DNA from: Achatina immaculata
Taxonomy: Eukaryota; Mollusca; Gastropoda; Stylommatophora; Achatinidae
Direction of reading: 5' to 3'
Length of the DNA: 64,000 nucleotides
NCBI GenBank assembly: GCA_009760885.1
Contig: CM019718.1
Coordinates: forward strand, 23,747,133 to 23,811,132
The notes beneath the pieces are model-generated. The model did not search any database and was not told where the DNA came from. It was given only the letters and a program-made list of their open reading frames with translations. This document shows, piece by piece, positions 9,301-19,500 of the stretch (within the stretch, counting starts at the first letter, position 1; each line of letters starts with the position of its first letter). The position numbers were made by a program, and so were the translations under genes.

Positions 9301-10320
9301 AGGCGTCCTTCAGTCTACACAAGGTCACTTCTTCCCATGAAGTTGATTGTCCCCCACACTAGTATACCTCCACCACAATGTGGAGGAGCCTCATCCACGC
9401 AGTTATGGGGGTAGCGCTCATGGACTCTGCGGTAAACTCTTCTTCGTCTATCGTGTCGCTGGAGTAGAAAGAATGATTCATCACTAAACCAAACCCTTCT
9501 CCAGTCATTCTCAACGGTCCATTGACGATGCTGGTTCGCCTACTGCAGTCGGTTCTGGCGATGCCGGTCCGTAAGACCAGGACCTCTGTAGGGTCTTCCA
9601 CCCCAAAGACCAGCATCGTGCAGCCGGTTCCTGGCCATTTGATCTGAAATTCGACGACCTGTTGTCATTGACTGGACTATTGAGGACGCAGATACAAGTC
9701 GATTCCTGAGATGACGCAGCCGTATGAAGCAGTCTTCGGCAGGAGTTGTGACTATGGGTCTTCCACTGCACGGCTGGTCTGCAACTGGGCCAGTTTCTTG
9801 AAATCGTCTTCAAAAGGCGACTAATGGTGCTTCTAACCACATTAAATTGTCTGGCCACTACACTTTGTGACTGTCCAGTCTGTAAACGTCCAATGATGAT
9901 GAGTCATTGTTCTGTAGTGATATGAGCCATACTTGCGCATTGAATTTTCAAATGAATTGATTCTGAGGAGCGTCAGTCTTTTATAGGCATTCAATAACAT
10001 GGTCAGTGAGTTTTGTGTTCAGTAAGTTTCACGGGATTCTCGTGAACCTGTCTAGAGTTATTGTTAAAAATGCTATTTTGACTAGTGTCGCTTTTCTGTG
10101 CTCATGAATCAAGAGTACAATTAAGATCAGCACTTAAGGTTGATGTACAACTGAACGTTTCAGGCAATTTGCCCTTTTCTGATCAGCAAACTTCAGCTTA
10201 AATCGCAACATCGTATTTGTTGCGTTTTTTTTTTCAACAGTATATTTTAGCAAGACCTGTTACTTTAAACAGTGTTGACAGTCAACGTGGGCCGGCCAGA
10301 TTTTTGGCTGTGCTCCTTAC

Positions 10321-10893
10321 ATTCATTCATTTGCATGTCCCTAGTGGAGCTTTGCCTCCCCAGCAGCTCTCTTGTAGTCCCTGCTGCTGATGCATCCATT
10401 TGCAGATCATCAACGATGTCTTGCAGCCATCTTCGCCTTGGTCTTCCTCTCTTTCTTTTTCCTATTATGTACTCTTCGAAGACAGTTTTCTCTACATTAT
10501 CATGACGTTTAATGTGTCCAAAATAATTAAGTTTTCTCTCTTTAATCCTCTTTACTAGCCAGCCTTCTTCAATATTAAGTTCTTGTAGTATGGATAAATA
10601 TATCCATATACAGTCTTTTACCACACTGTATTATATTTCATTTTGTATAACTATATAGTATATCACACAGTATTATAATACTGTGTGATTACATAAAATT
10701 AAGTTAAATTAGATAAATAAAATTTATTTTTTGAACAAATTATTCATCTTATACAGTCAGTTACAAAACATAGAGTTATAGTGCTCTTTTTTGTGTCCAT
10801 GAAATTTGAAGAACTCTTCTGTAGCATTTACATTCAAAGGCATTTATGTGTTTCTCAGCTGTTTTGTTAAGTGTCCAGGTCTCACAGGCATAT
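10321..10893 (-). mobile_element. family-A non-LTR retrotransposon fragment with nested insert
   Basis: GTGCTCCTTAC (11 bp) occurs at 10310-10320 and 10894-10904, flanking the element as a target-site duplication. The insert is the 3' end of family A: ATTC-type tail on the left, C-terminal region with GKRKRGRPRRRWLQDIVDDL (minus, about 10330-10480), and upstream segments to KTAEKHINAFECKCYRR and the CETWTLNK motif near 10870. The coding sequence is interrupted at about 10600-10780 by an AT-rich palindromic repeat. It is 5'-truncated and non-functional. Confidence 0.9.
10600..10780. mobile_element. AT-rich palindromic repeat (MITE-like), copy 1
   Basis: Shared with 11556-11750: CCACACTGT...CATTTTGTA.AACTATATAGTAT, a perfect palindrome at 10662-10689, TTAGATAAATAAAATTTATT, and CTTATACAGTCAGTTACAAA to GAGTTATAG. 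It interrupts a family-A fragment, so it is mobile or was. No transposase and no clean terminal inverted repeats are visible, hence only MITE-like. Confidence 0.7.
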
Positions 10894-10904
10894 GTGCTCC
10901 TTAC

Positions 10905-11540
10905 ACTGCCATCAAATTTTGCTATCATTTGGGACCAGGAAAAGGACCCTGTATCCGGCAACATTTGCCTTTAGACTATTAAGCACCAATACTTCGGTAT
11001 ATTTTTTTTTTAAATCACTACATTTTGAATACAATTATTTAGGCGAAACAGTACTTCTAGGCCCTGTGATACGGGAGTTCAACCGGTTTTTCCTTCTAGA
11101 TTCTGGATTGCTTCCCATATCTCTTTTTTTTTCTATAAAGGGAAGGGGCTGACAGTGTTTGAAAACAGAATTGATAATCAATAGAATAAGTCGACGAGGT
11201 GTGTGTGTGGGGGGGGGGGTGGAGGAGAAAATAATTCTGCACCACTTTACAACATTTCTCTGAAAGGCCCTTAATAACTACAGCAGACACAACCATACAA
11301 TGAAACTATGGATTCTGCCTGAGTGGTGTACACCTCGATTCTTTCCCTTTTCACTGCCTGATTAAGTATGAAGCTTGCAATGAAATGTCCCAGGACAGAC
11401 TTGTTTGTGCAAGAAGTGAGGGCAAGAAGGCTGAAGATGTTAAGAGAAAACGCGTACGTTTTCACGAAAAGAAACATCAACCACATTAAAAAGCTCTTAA
11501 CTTCTTTTCAATAAATTTCTTTCGTTTGTTTCGTAAACCA
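10905..11540. other. no recognisable gene
   Basis: This is the target region of the family-A insertion followed by AT-rich sequence with a GT/G run at about 11200-11220. The region around 10285-10320 resembles the reverse complement of about 5815-5860 in the duplicated block, which suggests an older dispersed repeat. Small frames here show no domain. Confidence 0.5.
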
Positions 11541-11555
11541 AACAGTCGTCATTTT

Positions 11556-11750
11556 GTTTAACCACACTGTTATTATATTTCATTTTGTAAAACTATATAG
11601 TATACCACACAGTATTTTCATTTTATTTACCACACAGTATTATAATACTGTGTGATTACATAAAATGAAACTAAATTAGATAAATAAAATTTATTTTTTT
11701 GAACAAATTATTCATCTTATACAGTCAGTTACAAAACACAGAGTTATAGT
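11556..11750. mobile_element. AT-rich palindromic repeat (MITE-like), copy 2
   Basis: Second copy of the 10600-10780 repeat, slightly longer because an ACCACACAGTATTTTCATTTT segment is partly duplicated. The palindrome is at 11631-11654. The two copies are similar enough to suggest fairly recent spread. Confidence 0.7.
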
Positions 11751-11818
11751 AAATGTCTATGACGAATGTACGACAATGTATTTGCTGTTTAGAATAGGCA
11801 CTACTTTTCAGGAATTCC

Positions 11819-12195
11819 AGCCACTCAGTTCATATATTCCCACCCATTCTGGCTATGTTGTGATTGAACAATCCAACCATTCAGTTCATATATTCCCACC
11901 CATTCTGGCTATGTTGTGATTGAACAATCCAACCACTCAGTTCATATATTCCCACCCATTCTGGCTATGTTGTGATTGAACAATCCAACCACTCAGTTCA
12001 TATATTCCCACCCGTTCTGGCTATGTTGTGATTCAACAATCCAACCACTCAGTTCATATATTCCCACCCGTTCTGGCTATGTTGTGATTCAACAATCCAA
12101 CCACTCAGTTCAGATATTCCCACCCGTTCTGATTATGCTGTGATTCAACAATCCAACCACTCAGTTGAGATATTCCCAACCATTCTGGCTATGTT
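11819..12195. repeat. 56-bp minisatellite, about 6.7 copies
   Basis: The unit CAGTTCATATATTCCCACCC...TTCTGGCTATGTTGTGATT.AACAATCCAACCA recurs every 56 bp from about 11826. Single-base variants mark individual units (CCATTCT/CCGTTCT, ATTGAAC/ATTCAAC). Confidence 0.95.
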
Positions 12196-12515
12196 GTGAA
12201 TCAAGAATGAGTGTCTACCGACGTGTACAAAGACTAATTTTGCTAACTGGAACTTTGCCTGTCCTCTGCGAGGTCTCTTAGCGATCAGCAGATAATGCAG
12301 GTTTCCTATGGCACTTATGTTTAGCAAGTTCCTACGATACATTATGGTTTGGTTTCTTGTTTTCTTCAGTTGATAGTACTTAATTTGTTTCATTCGACTG
12401 TTTTTTTTAACAACGAATTAAATCTCGTGTCCCGACCACCTCGTCCTCCGCAGTGCTGCTGTCATTGGGCATAGTAAAAGGGGCTGCAACAGGTTCATTG
12501 CTCTGGGTCATAATT
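12196..12515. other. no recognisable feature
   Basis: Spacer between two minisatellites. A minus-strand frame at 12145-12393 has no recognisable domain. Confidence 0.5.
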
Positions 12516-12518
12516 GCT

Positions 12519-13218
12519 TTTCCTGTGTCAAACGAGGGGAGTCGGAGGGCTTTTCCTGTGTCAAGGGAGGGGAGTCGGAGGGCTTTTCCTGTGTCAAGGG
12601 AGGGGAGTCGGAGGGCTTTTCCTGTGTCAATGGAGGGGAGTCGGAGCGCTTTTCCTGTGTCAAGGGAGGGGAGTCGGAGGGCTTTTCCTGTGTCAAGGGA
12701 GGGGAGTCGGAGGGCTTTTCCTGTGTCAAGGGAGGGGAGTCGGAGGGCTTTTCCTGTGTCAAGGGAGGGGAGTCGGAGGGCTTTTCCTGTGTCAAGGGAG
12801 GGGAGTAGGAGGGTTTTTCATGTGTCAAGGGAGGGGAGTAGGAGGGCTTTTCCCGTGTCAAGGGAGGGGAATCGGAGCGCTTTTCCTGTGTCAAGGGAGA
12901 GGAGTAGGAGGACTTTTCCCGTGTCAAGGGAGGGGAATCGGAGGGCTTTTCATGTGTCAAGGGAGGGGAGTAGGAGGACTTTTCATGTGTCAAGAGAGGG
13001 GAGTCGGAGGGCTTTTCCTGTGTCACGGTAGAGGTGAATCGGAGGGCTTTTCCTGTGTCAAAGGAGGGGAATCGGAGGGCTTTTCCCGTGTCAAAGGAGG
13101 GGAATCGGAGGGCTTTTCCTGTGTCAAAGGAGGGGAATCAGAGGGCTTTTCCTGTGTCAAAGGAGGGGAATCGGAGGGCTTTTCCTGTGTCAAAGGAGGG
13201 GAATCGAAGGCTTTTCCT
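12519..13218. repeat. 33-bp minisatellite, about 21 copies
   Basis: The unit contains CTTTTCCTGTGTCAAGGGAG and GGGAGTCGGAGGG, period 33 bp (11 codons). Long frames therefore stay open on both strands: FPVSREGSRRA-type plus, DSPPLTQEKPS-type minus, LFLCQGRGVGG-type plus. From about 13035 the unit changes to AAAGGAGGGGAATC, a second subfamily with a frame slip. All three frames being open argues for a constraint-free GC-skewed repeat. Confidence 0.95.
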
Positions 13219-14098
13219 GTTTTGAGGCTGAAAAGAGTGGTGGGGAGGGGTAGTGGATGAAAACAGAATCATTAGGGATAAGCAAGTGGGAGGGGGGGGG
13301 TGAGTTTTGCTCTATCTTGTAAAATTTCTCCAGGAGGTCTTGCTAACAACTGGCTGATTATTATATAAGTCAGCTTAGCGATATGTTCACCGTGTAAGTG
13401 GGGCCTTTACAGGAGCTCTAGGATGTAAACAAAATCCCGCCATAGTCCATTTCCCATCCGATTTCAAGAGAGTATTCTAAGATCTTCACCACAGTGTTTT
13501 CTTCTAATATCATTGCTACAGCTGGGAGCTGTAACAAAAACAAAAACTTGTAGAGATACTCTGAGCTACGCTTCAATAGTTGTTAGAACTGGGAGCAGAA
13601 CAGACATGCCTGTGTACCGAGTGCTATAATATTGATTCTTGTTACGAATGAATGAGTTAACAAACAAAAAAAACACCAACATGGATCGTTTCTTTATCCC
13701 CCCATTGATTACTTTATAGCTTTCTTTGATAAGCAGTGGAGTAGTTAATCCTTGGTAATTACTAAACCAATAACACTAAACCAATAACAGCTTAGAGCCC
13801 CCTTTGAAGAAGAACCGAATCCCTTCCCATTCCCGGATTTTAGCGTGAAAGAACTCCAGGCATGTAAACACCCACACTTCCTGTGCCAGAAATATGAGGA
13901 CGACACTCAACCACACTCATCCTGTCCCCATCCTCCTACACAACTAAACTCACAGAAGGGCCTTCCTCCAAGTCTTTCCACTAACTGTACCTTGAGTTCT
14001 GCTCTCCCTTCCCTTGTTCTTCTCCTGTTACACCAGTTATTCCAAGGGTTGTGGTTAAGACTTTTGCTCCAAAACAGCACTGATGGTGCTGGTAGATC
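13219..14098. other. no recognisable gene
   Basis: It contains a G run near 13292-13299 and a short direct repeat (ACTAAACCAATAAC twice near 13762-13788). A plus-strand frame from 13845 runs into the next 18-bp array and shows no domain. Confidence 0.5.
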
Positions 14099-14186
14099 TT
14101 GCACATCATATGCGTCTTGCACATCATATGCGTCTTGCACATCATATGCGTCTTGCACATCATATGCGTCTTGCATATCATATGCG
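14099..14186. repeat. 18-bp minisatellite, about 5 copies
   Basis: CTTGCACATCATATGCGT repeats five times with one TTGCATATC variant. Frames on both strands remain open through it. Confidence 0.95.
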
Positions 14187-14224
14187 GATCAACGAGTGGT
14201 ATTTAGGTAAGTTAAAGTTAAAAT

Positions 14225-14500
14225 TTCCGGTTCCATGCCATTAAGGCATATTGAGGAATACGGTTTTGGGCCCGTATTTTCCACGAACTTCAGAAAATGA
14301 AAGTCTGATGTGGTCAGTATCACGCCTCGCCGCTTTACCTTCCTAGATTTCTCTGGTACCCCATTTTCCGAGGATGGGTGAACCCCGGGGCCGTATTGGT
14401 CAGAGAAAAATTCAGCTCAGCTGGGGATTCGAACTCTCGACCATTCGTTTGCTCGACGAGTGCTCTAATCACTACGCTAGCCGTTCTCCCGAGATATACA
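14225..14500 (-). mobile_element. tRNA-derived SINE (minus)
   Basis: Reading the minus strand from about 14495: GGGAGAACGGCTAGCGTAGTGATTAGAGC-type A box, then AGTTCGAATCC B box, spaced as in a tRNA. This is followed by a body matching the plus-strand SINE at 36229-36495 and the 3' region at 48935-49100 (TTAATGGCA near 14237, minus-strand sense). Transcription would use RNA polymerase III from the internal boxes. The tRNA part does not look foldable enough to be a real tRNA gene. Confidence 0.82.
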
Positions 14501-14730
14501 GGTAGTCTAAATACAATGAAAAGTAGGCTGTCTGAAATGTCTTACTCAACCCATATTTTTAAATTATAAAGTAGCGTCCTTGTTTATTTCTACCAAACTG
14601 TCTCAGCAAGAGTAATGTTGGTAGAGTGTGAGAAATAATTAAGTAATGAAAGAGTTAATTAAAAGACGGTGGTGGTCTGATATTCCTTACCAGGGCTTAC
14701 AGTCAAGGGACATTTGCCATGTGGACTTCC

Positions 14731-14904
14731 CTAACCTAGAGCTACTCCCAGGAAGTTAAGAGTCAGTATTTTTGTACGGCTGTAAGTACTAAAATACTGA
14801 CTCTTCTAACTTCATGGGAGAGGCCTACAGGAGAGCTGTTAAGGAAGCAAAGTTCCGCAAGGGACATGCAAATGACTGACTGACTGACTGACTGTAAGTA
14901 CTAA
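14731..14904 (+). mobile_element. tiny family-A 3' end with TGAC tail, beside a hairpin
   Basis: CTGTAAGTACTAA (13 bp) occurs at 14780-14792 and 14892-14904. Between them, 14820-14868 encodes the family-A C-terminus (AYRRAVKEAKFRKGHAN), followed by a (TGAC)n tail, so a plus-strand insertion with a TSD. The 5' side of the insert (14793-14820) is the inverted copy of flanking sequence at about 14734-14768, giving a ~30-bp imperfect hairpin. This looks like template switching to flanking DNA during integration, though a pre-existing hairpin cannot be excluded. Confidence 0.8.
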
Positions 14905-15179
14905 TCATGAAAATCAAATACCTATTTTTTTGTTTTAGTTTTTTTGTTTGTTTGTTTGTGATTCTAACTTATTTTATTACAATGATTTAAAGCACGAATC
15001 CTTTCTTCGTTCTGTACGTTATACGTGGGATTAAATATTCAGAGTCGAGCATGCGTTTTGATAAAATTATATTCTTTTTCGTCTTCTTCTTATTTCTCGT
15101 CTCTGTCTCTGCCTTTTCTTTTTCTTCTGTTTATTGTCAATCTAAATTTTTTAGTTCTCATCATCGTCTTCATCAGCAA

Positions 15180-15232
15180 CATAATTATCGTTATCTTATT
15201 ATTATCATTTTCTTCTTCTTCTTCTGCTACTT

Positions 15233-15292
<60 letters not shown>

Positions 15293-15358
15293 TTACTACT
15301 ACTACTACTACTGTTGCTGCTGCTACTACTACTACTACTATTACTACTACTACTACTG

Positions 15359-15402
<44 letters not shown>

Positions 15403-15461
15403 GCTTCTGCTAATACTTCTATTACTACTACTAACACTACCATTATTACATCTACTAATAT

Positions 15462-15493
<32 letters not shown>

Positions 15494-15500
15494 TTCATTC
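15180..15500. repeat. (ACT)n/(TTC)n trinucleotide tract
   Basis: About 280 bp of ACT repeats with TTC, GCT and ATT interruptions. All six frames are mostly open and read as poly-T, poly-Y, poly-L, poly-S or poly-V, so the long frames here (for example 15025-15798) are artefacts. Confidence 0.97.
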
Positions 15501-16104
15501 TTCCTCTGTCCCTTTTTCTTCTACTTTTGTTTCATATTATATTTCTTTTTCTCCTCTCCTTCAGCGTTTAGCTCTGTATTATCTTAGTATGGACCTCATC
15601 TGTGGCCTGGACAACGTTGGCAGCTTTTATGCGGGTTTTGTGACAGCACTGCAACTTACCTCCCCTAGATGCTGCCAATATGGTCAGCTTTGGCTGCCCA
15701 GCCTCGTGCCAATGTGCACAATTCATAGAATGCATTCTTCAGATAGTGTTCTCTTTCGTTTTGGGCACGGGCATGCACTGAATACCTCCAGCATGTAATG
15801 CATAAATAACACACAAGTCTGAAGCAGCCCGTTCATAAATGGAAAAAAAAATCCGGCGGTCTTTTGGCCCCTTTATTGTTATCGGATCCGGAATAGGTGT
15901 AGATATATTATGTGATAAATATTCCCTACACTTTAATATTAATTCATATATTCGCAAAACAGTATTACATCATAAGGACATTAGCTTCATGCGTTAATGA
16001 ACAGGCAAATCTCATCTCATCCTGCAATAATGAACGCACATATCTTCTGCGCCCTGCATTAATGAATGCACAAATCTCCGGCATCCTCCATTAATGAGCG
16101 TATG
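15501..16104. other. no recognisable gene
   Basis: Sequence leading to the mariner element. It has imperfect repeats of GCATTAATGAA.GCACAAATCTC near 15990-16095 (about three units of ~45 bp). Confidence 0.5.
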
Positions 16105-16106
16105 TA

Positions 16107-17212
16107 AGGGAGTCGCTCCGAAAGTAATGTCTCCTAATTTTATTTTTATTTTTTCCGTAAATGTCATAAGCCGAAGATGTGGACGTCTAAGTTAGCTTCA
16201 GCCATAGAGCAACTGTTGCACAAATTTGGTTGGCGTGCGTGAGATAGCAATAGAGAAACAGGCTGCCAATAGACCTATGCTGTGGATAAAGTAAGATAAA
16301 AAATATTGTAGGATTAAACCTCGAAAAAATCGTAGACAAAGCACTTTAGTGAGACGTGAGAGAAAGAAAAATCACAAGAGAATTACCTGGGATTCGAACA
16401 CGGACTCCGGTAGGACGAGCAGCTGTGGATGTTCGTATGAAGAAGAGATTTGTGATGAAATTCCTCCATGCTGAAAAAAGGTGACACCCACTGATATTCC
16501 TCGATGCTCGCTGTCTACAGAGACCGAACAGTGGGTGTTAGCACACCGAGGCAGAGGGTGGCATGTTTCAGTGGTGGTGGCCGCCATGTAAAAGTCAAGC
16601 CACGTTCTGGACGGCCACGTTCTGCTTTCACACCATCCAATGAAGGGCGTCTTGATCAGCACATCCGTGCATATCGTCGGATTATGACCAGGTAAATGTG
16701 CACAGATGTTGATATCGGCTTCAATGCTTTAGAAACGATGATAGCAAAGTTGGAATGTCGCAAAGCCTGCACCGAAGCGAAGATAACCATTCTCATGCAA
16801 CAATATAACGTCAAGCCATACACCAGTTTGAAGACCTCTGAGCACATTACCAAGCTTGGCTGGACTGTGCTATCACACCCGGCTTACAGTCCGGATTTGG
16901 CACTTTCTAACTTCCATTTATTTGGGCCAACGAAAGATGGATCTCATGGGAAACATTTTCTTAACAACGACGCCGTCAAAACAGATGTGAAACATTGGGT
17001 CACGCTCTGTTGGTGCAGATTTTTACAACCCCGACATACAGGCTCTTGCCTGGCACTGGCAAAAATGCGTAACGAATGGCGGTGACTATGTGGGGGAAAA
17101 TAGTGTTTTCTAGCTGAGACATTGCTATATCAAGTGGTGTTATTATGCTCTTTGTTTCTGTTGCAGTTTTCATATAAAAAATTTGAAGGCTTTACTTTCG
17201 GAGCCACCCTCC
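16107..17212 (+). mobile_element. mariner element, internally deleted
   Basis: TA dinucleotides at 16105-16106 and 17213-17214 flank inverted termini. The left end is AGGGAGTCGCTCCGAAAGTAA and the right end, reverse complemented, is GGAGGGTGGCTCCGAAAGTAA. The length of 1106 bp is shorter than the usual ~1.3 kb. The transposase relic lies between about 16504 and 17085. Confidence 0.9.
16504..17085 (+). pseudogene. mariner transposase pseudogene
   Basis: Mariner transposases carry an N-terminal HTH domain and a DD34D catalytic domain. Visible pieces: KPRSGRPRSAFTP and DQHIRAYRRIMTR (end of the HTH region), a TAA where glutamate is expected, then CTDVDIGFNALETMIAKLECRKAC. The frame then jumps directly to YTSLKTSEHITKLGWTVLSH and AYSPDLALSNFHLFGP, the third-aspartate region, and the C-terminus KMRNEWR after a frameshift. 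The first two catalytic aspartates and their surroundings (roughly 130-150 residues) are missing, so it cannot be active. A few hundred bp upstream (16150-16500) are too decayed to read as the N-terminus. Confidence 0.88.
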
Positions 17213-17214
17213 TA

Positions 17215-18472
17215 TATCTTGCCTCCTGGACGTTGCTCGTACAGTCAAAACCAGTGCCAGTCTGAATCTTCAAGTTCAGTAGAATTCATCAGAAGAGCAA
17301 CAGAAAATCAGCGAGAGTTGATGTTTTCACACTAATCGACGAGGCCATGCAAATTTATGATCTGGTTCATGAAAAGCTGTCCACAGCAAGTCTTGTAAGA
17401 TTTGTATTGCCTTGCTGGTGGTGACTGGTAATACCACTCAAAATAGTTAACGAATGGTCATATCCATTTTTCCCCAAGAAACTGATTAAGTGTTTGGGGT
17501 TTTTAACTTAGTTCGGGCGAATCACTTCGCATCGGCTGAAGGACAGAAATGGTACAGCTTACAATTTTATTTTAAGAAATTTGAAGGTTTGCTGCAAAAT
17601 TAATTAATCTACAGTTTAATGTGGATAATTTAGTTTAGTTGCTCAATATTTGTTTCTTGCTTTTGGTGTCTAGATTGTTTTTGAATAATATAAATGTAAT
17701 TAACATCTGGATAACGCATTGTCCTTTTTTTTTATAACCACCTTTAAAAACGAATCTTTCAGGTTATGGATTTTGCCAAAGAAGAACAATTGGAAAATCG
17801 TATTTTGAAATCAAGCATTTTGTCTTCGAAAGATGGCACAGGATGAAGAAGAGGCAATTATGTGAAGTCCGCTGTTACTGGATGGAAAATTTTAAAACCA
17901 ATCGAATAGCCAGGTTTTAATGAAGTATTGCGTCGCTTTCGCTTCCTCTCCGGAATCTTGTGTCCAACTGCTCCACACAAACGAACAAAAAATCGCGTCA
18001 CGTAATTTCTGGATTGCTGTAATCTTGATAAAGTGCTTCTTCTTTCATACGTCGGGAACCCGGCTTATCGATTTGGTGTCCAGACACGGATCATATGTTC
18101 CTGGACATGATTGTTTGCTCTGTAGAGAACTGATTTTCGATTCCCTTTATTCTTCTTCCCACATTCCGCGCCCCCACCCCCCCCCCATATTTTCCTGATC
18201 TATATCTCCCATACCCACCTCTACCCAAAATTTAACTTAACTGTGAAAGCTGTACATGATCTGTTGGCTGTAGATACGGCGTACAGTGTCCACACGGAGA
18301 ATAGCATGCTGAAATTTTGTTCTATGATTTGAAGTTTCTATTCTCCCTACTCCCCATTGTTCTTAAAGAACAAAATAATAGGAGCTTAATCACCTTGTTC
18401 AGAGGTTTTTAACAGCGTTACTATTATAGATTCCCCCTCCCCCCTTCCATCCCACTTCATGAATTGTCAAGT
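17215..18472. other. no recognisable gene
   Basis: AT-rich sequence with no domain in any frame. A C-rich run occurs near 18170-18187. Frames such as 17920-18198 have no recognisable similarity. Confidence 0.5.
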
Positions 18473-18812
18473 ATGTCCGTATACCCTCATGGATTGACCA
18501 ATATCTCTTCATAGCCTCCATGAATTGCCCAATATGTCACCATTCTCTCGTGGATTGCCCAATATGTCTCTATACCCTCCATGGTTTGCCCAATGTCTCT
18601 CCATACCCTCCATGAACTGCCCAATATGTCTCCATACTCTCCATGAATTGCCCAGTATGTCTCCATATCCTTCATGAATTAAACAGTATGTCTCCATACT
18701 CTTATTAATTGCTCAGTATGTCTCCATACCCTCCATAGATTGCCCAATATGCATCCATACTTTTATGGATTGCCCACTATGTCTCCATACTCTCGTGGAT
18801 TGCCTAATATGT
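18473..18812. repeat. 30-bp minisatellite, left block
   Basis: Units of about 30-31 bp built on CCATGAATTGCCCAATATGT and CTCCATAC. The array is interrupted at about 18813-19059 by a retrotransposon fragment and resumes at 19060. Confidence 0.92.
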
Positions 18813-19059
18813 ATCCATTATCATCGTCTTTCACTCCCTTGAGAGCACAGGCCACGGATAAAGATTCTCCAGTCATTCCTGTTCTTGGAATTATTCTCTG
18901 CTTCCTTGTCTCTGGGCACTGTCATAATTTCTCTTCTCCAAGTAAGTCCAGGTTTTCCTTGTTTTCTATTTCCTTGAGTATTCCATGTCAGTGCCTGTTT
19001 TGCTATGCTGGTGCCGGGTTTTCTCAGAGTGTGGACAAACCACCTCCATTTTCTACACA
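18813..19059 (-). mobile_element. RTE-like retrotransposon 3' fragment inside minisatellite
   Basis: The minus-strand translation includes KWRWFVHTLRKP, KQALTWNTQGNRKQGKPGLTWRRE (split, not contiguous) and NDWRIFIRGLCSQGS. These are the hallmarks of the C-terminal tail of RTE-type reverse transcriptases (W-R-W-x-G-H-x-L-R-K, GxxxRGRP-like, W-R-x-x-x-x-x-L-C). TAATATGT lies on both sides (18805-18812, 19060-19067) and may be the TSD, though each array unit also contains a similar octamer. It is 5'-truncated and of a different subfamily from A and D. Confidence 0.85.
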
Positions 19060-19500
19060 TAATATGTGTCTCCATACCCTCCATGAATTGCCCATTATGT
19101 TTCCATTCCTTCCATGGATTCCCAGCATGTCTCCATACCCTCCATGAATTGCCCAATATGTCTCCATACACTCATGAATTGCCCAGTATGTCTCCATACA
19201 CTCATGAATTGCCCAATATGTCTCCATACATTCATGAATTGCCCAGTATGTCTCCATACACTCATGAATTGCCCAATATGTCTCCATACACTCATGAATT
19301 GCCCAATATGTCTCCATACACTCATGAATTGCCAAATATGTATCCATATCTTTCATGGATTGCCCAAAAAATCTCCATACTCTCCATGAGCTGCCTAACA
19401 TGTCTATATACTCTTCATCGATTGTCCAGTATCTCTCCATATCCTCCATGAGTTGTCTAACATGCCTCTATCCATTGATTGTCTAATGTGTCTTCATCAC
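19060..19500. repeat. 30-bp minisatellite, right block
   Basis: The central part (19143-19340) is very regular: TCATGAATTGCCCAATATGT plus CTCCATACAC at exactly 30-bp spacing. The edges are more diverged. Because 30 is ten codons, frames on both strands remain open (HELPNMSPYT-type plus, GQFMSVWRHI-type minus). It is the continuation of 18473-18812. Confidence 0.95.

Larger units (their letters stand above)
8473..9930 (-). pseudogene. Tc1-like transposase pseudogene
   Basis: Tc1 transposases cut and paste the element using an N-terminal paired helix-turn-helix and a DDE catalytic domain. On the minus strand an ATG at 9930 starts MAHITTEQ followed by TGA, then LIIIGRLQTGQS and VARQFNVVRSTISRLLK (DNA-binding region). 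Around 9800-9320 the catalytic domain is read in shifted frames, including FSDES (second catalytic region) and VWGTINFMGRSDLV. After the minisatellite come ICQQDNA, TGA, THVAQLTTQFF and SDMNPIEHLWDELNRQV (C-terminal glutamate region). Both nonsense codons lie where an arginine CGA is expected, which fits CpG decay. Frameshifts, the 56-58-bp array and a retroposon insertion also disable it. Confidence 0.9.
8222..10242 (-). mobile_element. Tc1-like DNA transposon, decayed and interrupted
   Basis: Terminal inverted repeats are visible. The left end begins TACTGTTCAAAAG...AACGCAAC, and the right end reads GTTGCG...TTCAACAGTA, its reverse complement with few changes. TA dinucleotides flank the ends (8220-8221 and 10243-10244), as expected for Tc1/mariner insertion. 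The transposase gene lies on the minus strand (9930 to 8473). The element is longer than a standard ~1.6-kb Tc1 because of a retroposon insertion (8707-8865) and a minisatellite (8902-9300). Its left ~205 bp is also duplicated at 6506-6712. Confidence 0.88.

Noticed and set aside
12508..13260. Three overlapping long frames (up to 248 codons)
   Set aside because: 33-bp minisatellite. Three frames on two strands are open at once, so no frame is selected.
14405..14495. Possible minus-strand tRNA gene
   Set aside because: Same SINE family, with the body shared with other copies.
15025..15798. 257-codon frame with a poly-threonine tract
   Set aside because: ACT microsatellite with all frames open. 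The short unique ends show no domain.
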